A DNA stretch of 64,000 nucleotides from Cupriavidus campinensis (GCF_905397395.1 NZ_CAJPVH010000013.1:49974-113973); one strand, 5' to 3'; positions 36,184 through 45,600 are shown, counted from the stretch's first letter. The notes: generated by a model not told the origin, from the sequence alone. A program made the numbers and translations.

Positions 36184-37128
36184 TCAGTTCGCCTCCGGAT
36201 TGCCGTGGTGGGGACCATCAGGCAGCGCCGCAGCGCGGCGGCCCGACTGGGAACGGCGCGTCCACGCCTGCAACAGGTTGATCAACAGCAGCAGCCCGAA
36301 CGAGATCACCAGCATCACCACCGCCACGGCAGTGGCGCCGGCGTAGTCGTACTGCTCCAGCTTCGAATAGATCATCAGCGGGGCAATCTCGGACACCATC
36401 GGCATGTTGCCGGAGATGAACACCACCGAGCCGTACTCGCCCGTGGCCCGGGCGAACGACAGCGCGAAGCCGGTCAGCAGCGCCGGCAGGATGGCCGGCA
36501 GGATCACGCGCCAGAAGGTCTGGAGCCGCGAGGCGCCCAGGCTGGCGGCGGCCTCCTCAAGCTCGCGCTCCACGTCTTCCAGCACCGGCTGCACCGTGCG
36601 CACGACGAAAGGCAGGCCGATAAAGGTCAGCGCCACCACCACACCAAGCGGCGTAAACGCCACCTTGATGCCGAGGGGCTCCAGGTACTTGCCGATCCAG
36701 CCATTGCCCGCGAACAGCGCCGTCAACGCAATACCGGCCACGGCGGTGGGCAGCGCGAAAGGCAGGTCCACCAGCGCGTCGATCAGGCGCTTGCCCGGAA
36801 AGCGGTAACGCACCAGCACCCACGCCACCACCAGCCCGAACACGGTATTGATGATGGCTGCCACCAGCGACGCGCCGAAGCTCAACTGATAAGACGCCAC
36901 CACGCGCGGCGCGGTCACCGTGGTCCAGAACGCGTCCCACGTCATCGTGAAAGTCTTCAGGAACGTGGCCGACAGCGGGATCAGGACGATCAGCGTCAGA
37001 TAGAAGATGGTGAAACCCAGGGACAGGCCGAAGCCGGGCAGCACGGTAAACCGTTGCGTGCCGGAGCGGGCCGGCCGGCGCGGCGCGTCGGTGGGCGCAG
37101 GGGCCGCCAGGGTGATCGATGGGGGCAT
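36184..37128 (-). CDS. cysT: Sulfate ABC transporter permease CysT (CysU)
   Basis: A 314-residue permease, first gene of cysTWA-cysB. The first helix follows [26 protein letters not shown]. The EAA loop is [44 protein letters not shown] matches CysT. The leader upstream carries the CysB-like element and a GC-rich hairpin. No binding-protein gene is inside this operon; sbp is about 6 kb away beyond the ssu genes. Confidence 0.95.
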   Translation of the reverse strand: MPPSITLAAPAPTDAPRRPARSGTQRFTVLPGFGLSLGFTIFYLTLIVLIPLSATFLKTFTMTWDAFWTTVTAPRVVASYQLSFGASLVAAIINTVFGLVVAWVLVRYRFPGKRLIDALVDLPFALPTAVAGIALTALFAGNGWIGKYLEPLGIKVAFTPLGVVVALTFIGLPFVVRTVQPVLEDVERELEEAAASLGASRLQTFWRVILPAILPALLTGFALSFARATGEYGSVVFISGNMPMVSEIAPLMIYSKLEQYDYAGATAVAVVMLVISFGLLLLINLLQAWTRRSQSGRRAAALPDGPHHGNPEAN

Positions 37129-37194
37129 GTCGTCTCGTCTTTATGAAGCCGGCGCATAAGGCGCCGGGGTACGAGACAAATTTTGCAGATGCGC

Positions 37195-37213
37195 CCTTAT
37201 AAACAGAACGAAT
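37195..37213 (-). promoter_or_regulatory. CysB-box-like element upstream of cysT
   Basis: Minus-strand ATTCGTTCTGTTTATAAGG, ending 67 bases before the cysT start, matches 15 of 19 positions with the element upstream of sbp (44237). Shared placement before two sulfate-uptake units suggests a CysB target. Confidence 0.55.
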
Positions 37214-37236
37214 CTTTACGTATTTCTTTAATCGTT

Positions 37237-37926
37237 TTAGATATAAGGGACGGTCGGACTGACCTCGGCAGAGGCCTCCCAGGTGTCCGAACCGTCACCT
37301 GAAGCCAAAATCCGTCCATCGGACTCAATTCTTTGCAGCAAAGTGGCGAGTAGGGCCTGCCCTTCTGGCCACTCGCCCAGCCCGGAATCGGCATTGATAT
37401 GGCCGAGGGGGCCGGCATCGACCAGCTCGCTGCCCCAGAGCGTGCCCCAGCTGAAGGCGGTGCGCTGGTGCATCCACGGATCGTTGCGGCTGGCCACGAG
37501 AATGGTCGGAAACGGCAGCCGGGAGGTCGGCAGCAGCGGCGCCACGCCGAACTTGTCCGGATCGGCCGGCGCCACCAGCAGCACGCCGGCCACGCCGGCG
37601 GGGTCCAGCACGGCCTGGCGCAGCGTGGCCAGGCATCCAAAACTGTGCGCCACAAGCACCGCCCCGCGCGGCGCCACGCGCTGGGCTCGGGAGATGCCTT
37701 CCGAGACCCGCTCCGCCCAGAGCGGCAGGCTGGGGCGCCCCCAGTCGTGCTGGTCGATTCGCTGCCAGTCCGGAAACTTCGCTTCCCAGCGGCTCTGCCA
37801 GTGGGCCGGCCCACTGCCATGGAGCCCGGGCACGGTCAGGATCTGCAAGCCGCGCGGCACCGCCAGGCGCGGCGCGGCCGTGCTATCCGACAACAAAGCG
37901 GACAACGAAGCGATCGATGCTGTCAT
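37237..37926 (-). CDS. RBBP9/YdeN-type alpha/beta hydrolase in the ssu operon
   Basis: A 229-residue serine hydrolase. The family start ILTVPGLHGSGPAHWQSRWE and the nucleophile Ser95 in VAHSFGCLA are diagnostic; the distal His is in PLGHINADSGLGEWPEG. It overlaps the EAL-like gene by 4 bases and is the last gene of ssuADCB-EAL-hydrolase. Similar hydrolases occur beside sulfonate genes in other proteobacteria as I recall, but the role in sulfur metabolism is unknown. There is no signal peptide. Confidence 0.85.
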   Translation of the reverse strand: MTASIASLSALLSDSTAAPRLAVPRGLQILTVPGLHGSGPAHWQSRWEAKFPDWQRIDQHDWGRPSLPLWAERVSEGISRAQRVAPRGAVLVAHSFGCLATLRQAVLDPAGVAGVLLVAPADPDKFGVAPLLPTSRLPFPTILVASRNDPWMHQRTAFSWGTLWGSELVDAGPLGHINADSGLGEWPEGQALLATLLQRIESDGRILASGDGSDTWEASAEVSPTVPYI

Positions 37927-38777
37927 GCGGGCTCCCTTTGCGCGGGGTTCGATGGATGATCCGATGCATGCAAGTGACGTGCCGACACCGGCTCCCCGGC
38001 CACGGCCACGCCCTGCCCCAGCGCGATGCCCGCGTCCTGCAGCCGCGCCACGGCCACGTCGTCCTGCACGCGCCGGCCGATCAGCGTCACGCCGGCGGTA
38101 TCGGCGCTCGCACGCAGGCCGGCCAGCTGGCGGTCCGTCCAGGTGCGGCGCATGTCCAGCTTGAGCCAGTCCGGCAGCGCGTGCGCCATCAGCGCGCCGG
38201 CCTCGGCCGGGTCCGATGCCTGCAGGCTCACCTTGAAGCCATTGCGCCGGTAGTTGCCCACCACGTGCAGCAGCAGCGGCAGGTCGTCATTGGCGCTGGC
38301 CGGCACCTGGATCACGAAACGATCGATCGGCAGCCCCAGCGACTCCAGCGCGCGCCGGAACGCCGCGCCGTGGTCGTCCGCCACGGCGGCGAGCAGCCGG
38401 TTGTGAACATTCAAGACAAGCTGATGGGAACCATCGGCCGCGAAGTAGTTGATGGCGTGCACCAGCCGCGACAGGCGGTCCAGCGAGACCAGCGAGGCAT
38501 CGTCCGCCGCCATCGCGAACAGCTTCCACGCCGCCAGCCCCACGCCGTCCTCGGCATAGGTGCGGATGGAGCCCTCGTGGGCCACCACCTCGCGCGCCGC
38601 CAGCGTCACCAGCGGCTCGAACGCGCTGGTCAGCGAGCAGTTGAAATACTGGCCCTGCACCTGCCCCCGGGCGTCGCGCCACAGCTCGCGCCCCGGCACC
38701 GGCACACGCGGCAGGGTGTCGAGATAGGTGGCCAGCGGGCTGGCCGACGAAGACAGGGCTTGCGTCGAAAGGGTCAT
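37923..38777 (-). CDS. Degenerate EAL-domain protein in the ssu operon
   Basis: A 284-residue protein starting at MTLSTQALSS (GGAG upstream). It resembles c-di-GMP phosphodiesterases: FEPLVTLAAREVVAHEGS aligns with the usual FxPIVDLxxGxVxGxEAL, so the EAL triad reads Glu68-Gly69-Ser70. HQLVLNVHNRLL, IQVPASAN and WLKLDMRRTW fall where later metal-binding acids of active EAL proteins normally lie, and several of those acids are absent. Enzyme activity is therefore unlikely; a c-di-GMP or protein-binding role is possible. It lies 46 bases after ssuB and overlaps the RBBP9-type gene. Confidence 0.75.
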   Translation of the reverse strand: MTLSTQALSSSASPLATYLDTLPRVPVPGRELWRDARGQVQGQYFNCSLTSAFEPLVTLAAREVVAHEGSIRTYAEDGVGLAAWKLFAMAADDASLVSLDRLSRLVHAINYFAADGSHQLVLNVHNRLLAAVADDHGAAFRRALESLGLPIDRFVIQVPASANDDLPLLLHVVGNYRRNGFKVSLQASDPAEAGALMAHALPDWLKLDMRRTWTDRQLAGLRASADTAGVTLIGRRVQDDVAVARLQDAGIALGQGVAVAGEPVSARHLHASDHPSNPAQREPA

Positions 38778-38823
38778 GGCAACTCCGCCGGCAACGCCGG
38801 TGCGTGGATGGCCTGATGGATCA

Positions 38824-39753
38824 TCATAGAAGCTCCTCCGCCAACGGGGCATGAAGATTCTGCGAGGTCGATACTTCCGTGGGGGTCTCCGCGGCCGGGT
38901 CCGCCTTCCGCATCACGCGGTCGAGCACCGCCGCCTCCAGTTCCGCGAACGCCGCCGCGCCGCGCTGGCGGGGCCGGGGCAGGTCCACGCGCTGGTCCAG
39001 CGCGATGCGGCCGTCCTCGATCAGCACCACGCGGTCGGCCAGGGCAATCGCCTCGGACACATCGTGCGTGACCAGCAGCGCCGTGAAGCCGAGCCGGCGC
39101 CACAGCGATTCGATCAGCCCCTGCATCTCGATGCGCGTGAGCGCGTCCAGCGCGCCGAGCGGCTCATCGAGCAACAGCAGGCGCGGATGGTGGACCAGCG
39201 CCCGCGCCAGTGCCACGCGCTGCCGCTGGCCGCCGGAGAGCCGCGCGGGCCATTCGCCGGCACGCTCGGCCAGCCCCACCTGGGCCAGCACGTTGGCCGC
39301 GTCGTCGCGGCGCGTGCGCGGCAGGCCCAGCGCCACGTTGTCCAGCACACGCTTCCACGGCAGCAGCCGCGCGTCCTGGAACATCACGCGGATATCCTCG
39401 CGCACCGCCCGGCCCCCACGGGCGTGGGGGGCCTCGCTCCTGTCGATGTTCACGGCGCCGCCATCGGCTGCCTCCAGCCCCGCCACCAGCCGCAGCAGCG
39501 TGCTCTTGCCGCAGCCGCTGCGTCCGACGATCGCCACGAACTCGCCTGGCTGCGCCTGGAGGTCAATGCCGTGCAGCACCTCCCGGCCGTTGTAGCGCTT
39601 GACCACCTGCTCCACGCGCAGGGACACCCCCCCGGAAGGTCGGGTATCGCGCGTATCGCGGGTATCGCGCGTCGCCGGCCGCGTCGGGGCACGGGCGGCC
39701 AGCCCCGCGTCAAGGTAGGCCAGCGCCGCCTGTTCCACCGGATGGGTATGCAT
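38824..39753 (-). CDS. ssuB: Aliphatic sulfonate ABC transporter ATP-binding protein
   Basis: A 309-residue ATPase. The start is chosen at the ATG 39753 because AAGGAG is 6 bases upstream; a longer frame adds six residues. Walker A is GRSGCGKST, the signature is [15 protein letters not shown], and Walker B is [30 protein letters not shown] is typical of SsuB/TauB. About 45 N-terminal residues, including a Thr-Arg-Asp repeat ([11 protein letters not shown]), precede the domain and are unusual. A long C-terminal tail (about 40 residues) follows. Confidence 0.93.
   Translation of the reverse strand: MHTHPVEQAALAYLDAGLAARAPTRPATRDTRDTRDTRPSGGVSLRVEQVVKRYNGREVLHGIDLQAQPGEFVAIVGRSGCGKSTLLRLVAGLEAADGGAVNIDRSEAPHARGGRAVREDIRVMFQDARLLPWKRVLDNVALGLPRTRRDDAANVLAQVGLAERAGEWPARLSGGQRQRVALARALVHHPRLLLLDEPLGALDALTRIEMQGLIESLWRRLGFTALLVTHDVSEAIALADRVVLIEDGRIALDQRVDLPRPRQRGAAAFAELEAAVLDRVMRKADPAAETPTEVSTSQNLHAPLAEELL
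39643..39678. repeat. 9-bp tandem repeat within ssuB
   Basis: GGTATCGCG, CGTATCGCG, GGTATCGCG and a decayed fourth unit CGTCGCCGG are in tandem. They encode the TRD repeat in the N-terminal extension of SsuB, so copy changes would keep the frame. Confidence 0.8.
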
Positions 39754-39783
39754 CGTCGACTCCTTGTTCATGTCGTTTTCAGG

Positions 39784-40587
39784 TCAGGCGGACTGGTAGC
39801 CCGGATGCCAGCGCAGCCAGAAGCGCTCCAGCGCGCGCGACAGCACATCCGCCAGCTTGCCGAGCAGCGCGTAGAGCAGGATGCCCACCAGCACCACATC
39901 GGTCTGCAGGAATTCGCGCGCGTTCATCGTCATATAGCCGATACCTGACTGCGCAGAGATCGTCTCGGCAACGATCAGAATCACCCACATCAGGCCGAGC
40001 GAGAACCGCACGCCCACCAGGATGTTCGGCAGCGCGCCGGGCAGGATCACCTCGCGGTACAGCCGCCAGCCGGACAAGCCGTAGCTGCGCGCCATCTCCA
40101 CCAGCCCCGGGTCCACCGCGCGGATGCCGTGATACGTGTTCAGGTACACCGGGAAGAACACGCCCAGCGCCACCAGGAACAGCTTGGCGGTCTCGTCGAT
40201 GCCAAACCAGAGGATCACCAGCGGAATCAGCGCCAGCGTGGGGATGTTGCGCACCATCTGGAGCGTGCTGTCGAGCAGCGTGGCGGCGGTGCGGAAGGTG
40301 CCGGTCAGCAGCCCGAGCGCGAGGCCCAGCCCGCCGCCCACGGCCAGCCCCACCACCGCACGCCAGGTGCTGACCCAGACATGGCGCCACAGCTCGCCGG
40401 AGGCGGCCAGCGTCCACGCGGCCTCCACCACGGCCAGCGGCGCCGGCAGCACGCGGTTGGACAGCCAGCCCAGTTGCGACGCCGCCTGCCACACGCCAAT
40501 CAGCAGCACCGGCACGATCCACGGGGCGATGGCCTGCGCGTTGATGGTCGGCACGGAAATGCGTTTCGATTGAGACATCTGAGACAT
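39784..40587 (-). CDS. ssuC: Aliphatic sulfonate ABC transporter permease
   Basis: A 267-residue permease. The start is the ATG 40587 (MSQMSQSKRIS), behind GGGAGG. Six helices are visible. LLTGTFRTAATLLDSTLQMVRNIPTLALIPLVILWFGIDETAKLFLVALGVFFPVYLNTYHGI is characteristic of SsuC/TauC, and the ATPase-contact loop is VEMARSYGLSGWRLYREVILPGALP. It lies between ssuD and ssuB with short gaps, so it is in the same transcript. Confidence 0.95.
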   Translation of the reverse strand: MSQMSQSKRISVPTINAQAIAPWIVPVLLIGVWQAASQLGWLSNRVLPAPLAVVEAAWTLAASGELWRHVWVSTWRAVVGLAVGGGLGLALGLLTGTFRTAATLLDSTLQMVRNIPTLALIPLVILWFGIDETAKLFLVALGVFFPVYLNTYHGIRAVDPGLVEMARSYGLSGWRLYREVILPGALPNILVGVRFSLGLMWVILIVAETISAQSGIGYMTMNAREFLQTDVVLVGILLYALLGKLADVLSRALERFWLRWHPGYQSA

Positions 40588-40606
40588 CTTGAGACCCTCC
40601 CCCGCG

Positions 40607-41770
40607 CTAGCTCTGCGACGCACGCGGCACGATGCCGGTGGCCATCACTTCGCCGAACGGCCCGGACAGCACCTGCCCCGGCAGCTTCTCCCGCACGGTG
40701 CGCGGCAGCAGCGGGAACACCAGCTCGGCGAAGCGGTACGCTTCTTCGAGGTGCGGGTAGCCGGACAGCACGAAGGTGTCGATGCCCAGCGCCGCGTATT
40801 CCTCGATGCGCGCCGCCACGGTCTGCGGATCGCCCACCAGCGCCGTGCCGGCACCGCCACGCACCAGCCCCACACCGGCCCACAGGTTGGGACTAATCTC
40901 AAGCGCCTCGCGCGTGCGCTCGGCCCCGCCCGCGTGGAGCGCAGCCATGCGGCGCTGCCCTTCCGAATCCATCCTGGCGAACACGGCCTGCGCGCGCGCC
41001 ACGGTCTCGTCGTCGAGCCGGCTGATCAGGTCTTCGGCGGCGGCCCAGGCGGCATCGTCGGTCTCGCGCACGATTACGTGCAGACGGATGCCGAACCTCA
41101 CCGTGCGGCCATGCTTCGCCGCGCGGGCGCGCACATCGGCCAGCTTCTTTGCCACATCTGCCGGCGGCTCGCCCCAGGTCAGGTAGGTATCGACCTGCTC
41201 GCCCGCCAGCTCGTGCGCGGCCTCGGACGACCCGCCAAAGTACACCGGCGGATGCGGGCGCTGCACGGGCGGGTACAGCACCCGGGCGCCCTTCACGGTC
41301 AGGTGCTTGCCGCTGAAGTCGATCTGGCCGCTGTCATGGCTGGCGGCCAGCACGTCACGCCAGATGCGGATGAACTCCGCCGACGCCTCGTAGCGCGCCG
41401 CATGGTCGAGGAACAGGCCATCGCCCTCCAGCTCCGCCACGTCGCCACCGGTGACCAGGTTCACCAGCAGCCGCCCGCCGGAGAGCCGGTCGAACGTTGC
41501 CGCCATGCGCGCGGCCAGCGTCGGCGTCATCAGCCCGGGCCGCACCGCCACCAGGAACTTGAGCTGGCGCGTCACGGCGGACAGCGCGGACGCCGCCACC
41601 CACGGGTCTTCGCAGGAACGGCCGGTGGGAATCAGCACGCCTTCATAGCCGAGCGTATCGGCGGCGACGGCAATCTGCTTCAGATAGTCGAAGCTGACCT
41701 CGCGCGCGCCTTCGGACGTGCCCAGGTAGCGGCTGTCGCCATGGGTGGGGATGAACCAAAACAGTTGCAT
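40607..41770 (-). CDS. ssuD: FMNH2-dependent alkanesulfonate monooxygenase
   Basis: A 387-residue flavin-dependent TIM-barrel enzyme that cleaves alkanesulfonates to aldehyde and sulfite. The start [17 protein letters not shown] (ATG 41770) is the family start. [58 protein letters not shown] and [25 protein letters not shown] are conserved substrate and FMN regions. The NADPH:FMN reductase SsuE is not encoded nearby and must come from elsewhere. Confidence 0.96.
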   Translation of the reverse strand: MQLFWFIPTHGDSRYLGTSEGAREVSFDYLKQIAVAADTLGYEGVLIPTGRSCEDPWVAASALSAVTRQLKFLVAVRPGLMTPTLAARMAATFDRLSGGRLLVNLVTGGDVAELEGDGLFLDHAARYEASAEFIRIWRDVLAASHDSGQIDFSGKHLTVKGARVLYPPVQRPHPPVYFGGSSEAAHELAGEQVDTYLTWGEPPADVAKKLADVRARAAKHGRTVRFGIRLHVIVRETDDAAWAAAEDLISRLDDETVARAQAVFARMDSEGQRRMAALHAGGAERTREALEISPNLWAGVGLVRGGAGTALVGDPQTVAARIEEYAALGIDTFVLSGYPHLEEAYRFAELVFPLLPRTVREKLPGQVLSGPFGEVMATGIVPRASQS

Positions 41771-41823
41771 GTCGGGCCTCGTAATTTGTCTAGATATGGG
41801 GGGGACCAGGGGATCAGCGGGGT

Positions 41824-42864
41824 TCAGCGCTGGGCCTGCTGGGTCGGCGCCTTGCCGGCCGGCGGGGTCCAGGCGGCATCGGCCACCTGGATCGGCTTGG
41901 GAATCAGCTTGAGCGTGTGGAAGGCATCGGCAATGCGCTGCTGCTCGGCCAGCACGGCGGGCGTGACCGGCTTGGCGCCGTAGGAAAACCTTGAAACGGC
42001 GAGGTCGAGCACGGTGGCGTCGAGGCCGGTTTCCTTCACCAGCACCGTGCTGGCGTCCTTCGGCTGCTTCCCGGCCCATTGGCCCAGTTGCGCGAGTTCG
42101 TCGAGGATCGTGCTCACCACGTCCGGCTTGGCCTGCGCGTAGGGGCGCGAGGCCAGGTAGAACTGGTGATTGCTGACCACGTTCTTGCCATCCGCGCTGC
42201 GTCCGTCGATCAGCACGCGCGCGCCCAGTTGCTTCTCGGCGGCGGCCAGGAACGGGTCCCAGATCACCCAGGCGTCCACCGCGCCGCGCTCGAAGGCGGC
42301 CCGCGCATCGGCGGGCGGCAGGTAGACCGGCTGGATCTCGCTGTAGGCCACGCCGGCCGCCTCCAGCTGCTTCACCAGCAGGTAGTGCACGTTCGAACCC
42401 TTGTTCAGCGCCACGCGCTTGCCGCGCAGGTCCGCCACGGACTTCAGCGCGGAGCCCTTTGGCACCACGATGGCCTCGGCGGTCGGCGCGGGCGGCTCAT
42501 TGCCGATGTAGGCCAGTTGCGCGCCGGCGGCCTGCGCGAAGATCGGCGGGGCCTCGCCCACGGTGCCGAAATCGACGGCGCCCACGTTGAGCCCCTCCAG
42601 CAGCTGCGGGCCGGCCGGGAACTCGGTCCACTTGACCGTAATGCCCTGCGGCGCAAGACGTTTCTCAAGCGTGCCGCGCGCCTTGAGCAGCGTCAGCGTG
42701 CCGTACTTCTGATAGCCAATGCGCAGCAGCTTCGGGTTCACGGTCTGCGACTGGGCCTGTACCGGCGCGGCCAGCAGCCCGTAGGCCAGGCCGGTGGCGA
42801 GGACCAGCGCGCCCGTCAACAGGCGGCGGCGTTTAGAGAGGGAGCGAGCAATGGGCGATGTCAT
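41824..42864 (-). CDS. ssuA: Aliphatic sulfonate-binding periplasmic protein
   Basis: A 346-residue solute receptor. The start is the ATG at 42864 ([38 protein letters not shown]), giving an N-terminal export signal with an Ala-x-Ala type cleavage near residue 38; the twin Arg may allow Tat export. [24 protein letters not shown] and [21 protein letters not shown] are typical of SsuA. A frame open upstream to 42954 lacks a ribosome site. It is the first structural gene of the ssu operon, preceded by a 15-codon leader ORF. Confidence 0.94.
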   Translation of the reverse strand: MTSPIARSLSKRRRLLTGALVLATGLAYGLLAAPVQAQSQTVNPKLLRIGYQKYGTLTLLKARGTLEKRLAPQGITVKWTEFPAGPQLLEGLNVGAVDFGTVGEAPPIFAQAAGAQLAYIGNEPPAPTAEAIVVPKGSALKSVADLRGKRVALNKGSNVHYLLVKQLEAAGVAYSEIQPVYLPPADARAAFERGAVDAWVIWDPFLAAAEKQLGARVLIDGRSADGKNVVSNHQFYLASRPYAQAKPDVVSTILDELAQLGQWAGKQPKDASTVLVKETGLDATVLDLAVSRFSYGAKPVTPAVLAEQQRIADAFHTLKLIPKPIQVADAAWTPPAGKAPTQQAQR

Positions 42865-43011
42865 GCGAGTTGTCCTGGATCTGTCTATGAGAGAAATCTG
42901 AAAGCGACGGGCCACGGGCGACAGGCCTCCCTGCCGGCTGGCGAACAGCGGCATCGGGCAAGCGGTCTTCCGGGAATGCGCGCGCGTCAGGCGCGGCGCG
43001 GGGGATTCAGG

Positions 43012-43059
43012 TCAGGCGGGACATCGCCGGCGGGCGATGCGGATCGGGCTGGCAGACAT
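43012..43059 (-). CDS. Candidate 15-residue cysteine leader peptide before ssuA
   Basis: The ORF reads MSASPIRIARRRCPA and stops. It is behind a strong AAGGAG at ideal spacing, better than that of ssuA itself. It lies between sbp and ssuA, with 147 bases between its stop and the ssuA start. One Cys codon (TGT) comes three codons before the stop, following three Arg codons (CGC CGG CGA, the last rare). This layout suits translation-coupled sensing of cysteine supply, as with cysteine-rich short upstream ORFs known in mycobacteria. Expression is not proven. Confidence 0.6.
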   Translation of the reverse strand: MSASPIRIARRRCPA

Positions 43060-43077
43060 CGGGCGCTCCTTGGTGGG

Positions 43078-43102
43078 TCTTCCTGATGGATCTTCCTGAT
43101 GG
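43078..43102. repeat. Direct repeat between sbp and the leader ORF
   Basis: TCTTCCTGATGG occurs at 43078 and again at 43091 (period 13). On the minus strand it gives two CATCAGGAAGA units just ahead of the leader ORF ribosome site. Confidence 0.7.
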
Positions 43103-43142
43103 GCCGGGGCGGCACGCGCGATGGCACCGCCCCGTTGCGGAT

Positions 43143-44147
43143 TTACTTCCGGCCCGGCTGGTAGACCTGGTCGAACGACCCGCCATCGGCGAAGTGCGTC
43201 TTCTGGGCCTTTTGCCAGCCGCCAAATACCTCGTCGATCGTGAACAGCTTCACCTTCGGGAAGTTGGCCGCGTACTTGGCCGCCACCTTCTCGGAAATTG
43301 GCCGGTAGTAGTTCTTGGCGGCGATTTCCTGGCCCTCGTCGGTGTAGAGGAACTGGAGGTAGGCTTCGGCCGCCTTGCGGGTGCCCTTCTTGTCCACCAC
43401 CTTGTCCACCACGGCTACGGGTGGCTCGGCCAGGATCGAGACCGACGGCGCGACGATATCGAACTTGTCCGGACCCAGTTCCTTGATGGCCAGGATGGCC
43501 TCGTTCTCCCAGGCGATCAGCACGTCGCCCAGGCCGCGTTCCACGAACGTGGTGGTGGCCCCGCGCGCGCCCGAGTCGAGCACCGGCACGTTCTTGAGCA
43601 GCGCCGAGACGAAATCGCGGGCCTTGGCGTCATTGCCGCCCGGCTGGCGCAGCGCATAGCCCCACGCGGCCAGGTAGTTCCAGCGCGCACCGCCCGAGGT
43701 CTTCGGGTTCGGGGTGATCACCTGCACGCCCGGCTTGACCAGGTCGCCCCAGTCCTTGATCTGCTTGGGATTGCCCTTGCGCACCAGGAACACGATGGTC
43801 GAGGTGTACGGCGAGGCGTTGTGCGGCAGGCGCTTCTGCCAGTCCGGCTTGATCCAGCCCTTTTCGGCGATGGCGTCGATGTCGTAGCCGAGGGCGAGGG
43901 TGACCACGTCGGCGTCCAGCCCGTCGATCACGGAGCGGGCCTGCTTGCCCGAACCGCCGTGCGACTGGCGAATCGTCACGGCATCGCCACCCTGCGCCTT
44001 CCAGGCCTTGGCGAAGGCCGCGTTCACATCGACGTACAGCTCGCGCGTGGGGTCATACGATACGTTCAGCAGATTGGTGGCCGAGGCGGTCTGGGCGGCG
44101 CCGAGTGCGGAGAGTACGGCGAGGCCGATGGCCAGCTTGCGAATCAT
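43143..44147 (-). CDS. sbp: Sulfate-binding periplasmic protein
   Basis: A 334-residue receptor for sulfate/thiosulfate. The signal peptide [23 protein letters not shown] ends at an Ala-x-Ala site. [39 protein letters not shown], and [22 protein letters not shown] contain sulfate-contacting residues of the Sbp family. It is encoded away from its membrane partners CysTWA (about 6 kb), a common arrangement. The upstream region has a CysB-box-like element. Confidence 0.96.
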   Translation of the reverse strand: MIRKLAIGLAVLSALGAAQTASATNLLNVSYDPTRELYVDVNAAFAKAWKAQGGDAVTIRQSHGGSGKQARSVIDGLDADVVTLALGYDIDAIAEKGWIKPDWQKRLPHNASPYTSTIVFLVRKGNPKQIKDWGDLVKPGVQVITPNPKTSGGARWNYLAAWGYALRQPGGNDAKARDFVSALLKNVPVLDSGARGATTTFVERGLGDVLIAWENEAILAIKELGPDKFDIVAPSVSILAEPPVAVVDKVVDKKGTRKAAEAYLQFLYTDEGQEIAAKNYYRPISEKVAAKYAANFPKVKLFTIDEVFGGWQKAQKTHFADGGSFDQVYQPGRK

Positions 44148-44236
44148 CTTGTCTTGCTCCCGTCAGGTGTCAATGGCGTGGAAACCGGCCCGGATGGCTT
44201 CCGGGCTTCTGTCAGGGTTAGAGACTACCGACGGGG

Positions 44237-44255
44237 TCTTCTGAACGGAACGAAT
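44237..44255 (-). promoter_or_regulatory. CysB-box-like element upstream of sbp
   Basis: Minus-strand ATTCGTTCCGTTCAGAAGA, 90-108 bases before the sbp start, matches 15 of 19 positions with the element before cysT. Confidence 0.55.
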
Positions 44256-44339
44256 GGTTTCGCCGATCCAAGCACGAAATCCGCATAAGAACGGGCAGGA
44301 ATATGCACATATCCGCCCGAAAGGCGCCGGGCGGCGCCC

Positions 44340-44399
44340 AAAAAAGAAAGCCCGCGAAGCCGGAGAAGCATCGCGGGCCAAGTTTCCATTTCCGGAAAC
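44340..44399 (-). ncRNA. Stacked hairpins with intrinsic terminator, candidate small RNA 3' end
   Basis: On the minus strand GTTTCC-GGAAAT-GGAAAC is followed by GCCCGCGA (13-base loop) TCGCGGGC and then TTTCTTTTTT. This is a full intrinsic terminator, but no minus-strand gene ends here: sbp begins only 192 bases further on and the LysR gene points the other way. A short RNA starting upstream, between about 44450 and 44550, or an attenuator in a long sbp leader, would explain it. No family was recognised; the 5' end is not placed. The rest of the 450-base spacer holds the CysB-like site and nothing else recognised. Confidence 0.45.
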
Positions 44400-44597
44400 G
44401 GGTAGACAAGTCATGAAGAGCGCCCCCGCATCTCCATGACGGATGCCATCTTATCCAGCGCACGCCACTCCGGGATTGACCCATATCAAAGCCGGCATAG
44501 GCTGGTGTAATCCGGTACGGTTTGGGCGGGAAATCCGCAATGGCCGGCGCCGCCCCACGCGCGGACAATTGCAGGCTGTCCATCAACGCCGCCCATC

Positions 44598-45518
44598 GTG
44601 ACGTCCCCCCTGCCCTTGCGCAGCCCCCGGCTGCATTTCGATCTCACGACCGTCCAGCTGTTCATCGCCGTGGCCGAACTCGGCGGCATCACGCGTGGCG
44701 CCGAGCGGCTGCACCTGGCCCCGGCCGCAGCCTCGCGCCGCGTCCTCGAACTGGAGGCCCAGCTGGGCGTGGCGCTGTTCGAACGCCTGCCCCACGGCAT
44801 GGCGCTGACCGAAGCCGGCCGCGCCCTGCTGGCCCACGCGCGCGGCATCACCCACACCGTGCAGCGCATGCAGGACGATGCGGCCTCCTTTATCGGCGGC
44901 GATCTTGGCGTGGTGCGCATTGCTGCGCCGAAATCCGCCGTGATCCAGTTCCTGCCTTTCGATATCCAGCGCTGTGCCGCCGCCTGCCCGGGCGTGCGCA
45001 TCGACCTCCAGGAGATGAACAGCCTCGAGGTGCAGCAGTCGCTGCGGCGCGGCACCGTGGATATCGGCATCTACGAAGGCAGCCTCGGCATGATCGACCT
45101 GCCGACCGCGCCCTACCGGCATGACCGGCTGGTGCTGGTGGTGGCGCGCGACCATGCGCTGGCCGGGCACGCCCAGGTGACCTCGGACGATGTGCTCGAC
45201 TGCGACCTGATCGTGCTGGGCGAAGGCTCGGCCATCTCGCTCGGGCTGGAACGGCTGGCCGAGGAAGCCGGGCGGGTGCTGCGCATGCGCATGCGCGTGG
45301 GCGGCTTCGACAGCATCGCCGCGCTGGTGGCGCAGAACCTGGGCTGCGGCGTGATGCCGGAGGCCGTTGCGGGCGAGGTGGCGGGCGGCAGCCGCTTCGT
45401 GCGCCTGCCCATCGACGCCCCCTGGGCGCAGCGGCAGTTCGTGCTGTGCCATCGCCCGGCGGACGCGCTGTCCTCGGCGGCGCAGGGCGTGCTCAAGGTG
45501 CTTGCGCAAAACGCGTAA
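44598..45518 (+). CDS. LysR-family transcriptional regulator
   Basis: A 306-residue LysR regulator starting with GTG at 44598. The winged helix spans about residues 12-72 (FDLTTVQLFIAVAELGGITRGAERLHLAPAAASRRVLELEAQLG). The ligand domain starts at LGVVRIAAPKSAVIQFLPF. It is co-directional with the Bug receptor gene 82 bases downstream and is probably the local regulator of the Bug-CoA transferase-crotonase operon. The effector is unknown. Confidence 0.9.
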   Translation: MTSPLPLRSPRLHFDLTTVQLFIAVAELGGITRGAERLHLAPAAASRRVLELEAQLGVALFERLPHGMALTEAGRALLAHARGITHTVQRMQDDAASFIGGDLGVVRIAAPKSAVIQFLPFDIQRCAAACPGVRIDLQEMNSLEVQQSLRRGTVDIGIYEGSLGMIDLPTAPYRHDRLVLVVARDHALAGHAQVTSDDVLDCDLIVLGEGSAISLGLERLAEEAGRVLRMRMRVGGFDSIAALVAQNLGCGVMPEAVAGEVAGGSRFVRLPIDAPWAQRQFVLCHRPADALSSAAQGVLKVLAQNA

Positions 45519-45600
45519 CCAGAATCCCCCAAATAGCGATAGCCCGCGCCGGGCGCATTGCGGATGATGGCTCCATAACAATCAAGGATGGAGACAGGCA

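Noticed and set aside
42865..42954. Longer SsuA start at 42954
   Set aside because: It has no ribosome site and would bury the export signal behind 30 charged residues.
44340..44378. Terminator of sbp
   Set aside because: It lies upstream of the sbp start on the same strand, so it cannot end sbp transcription.
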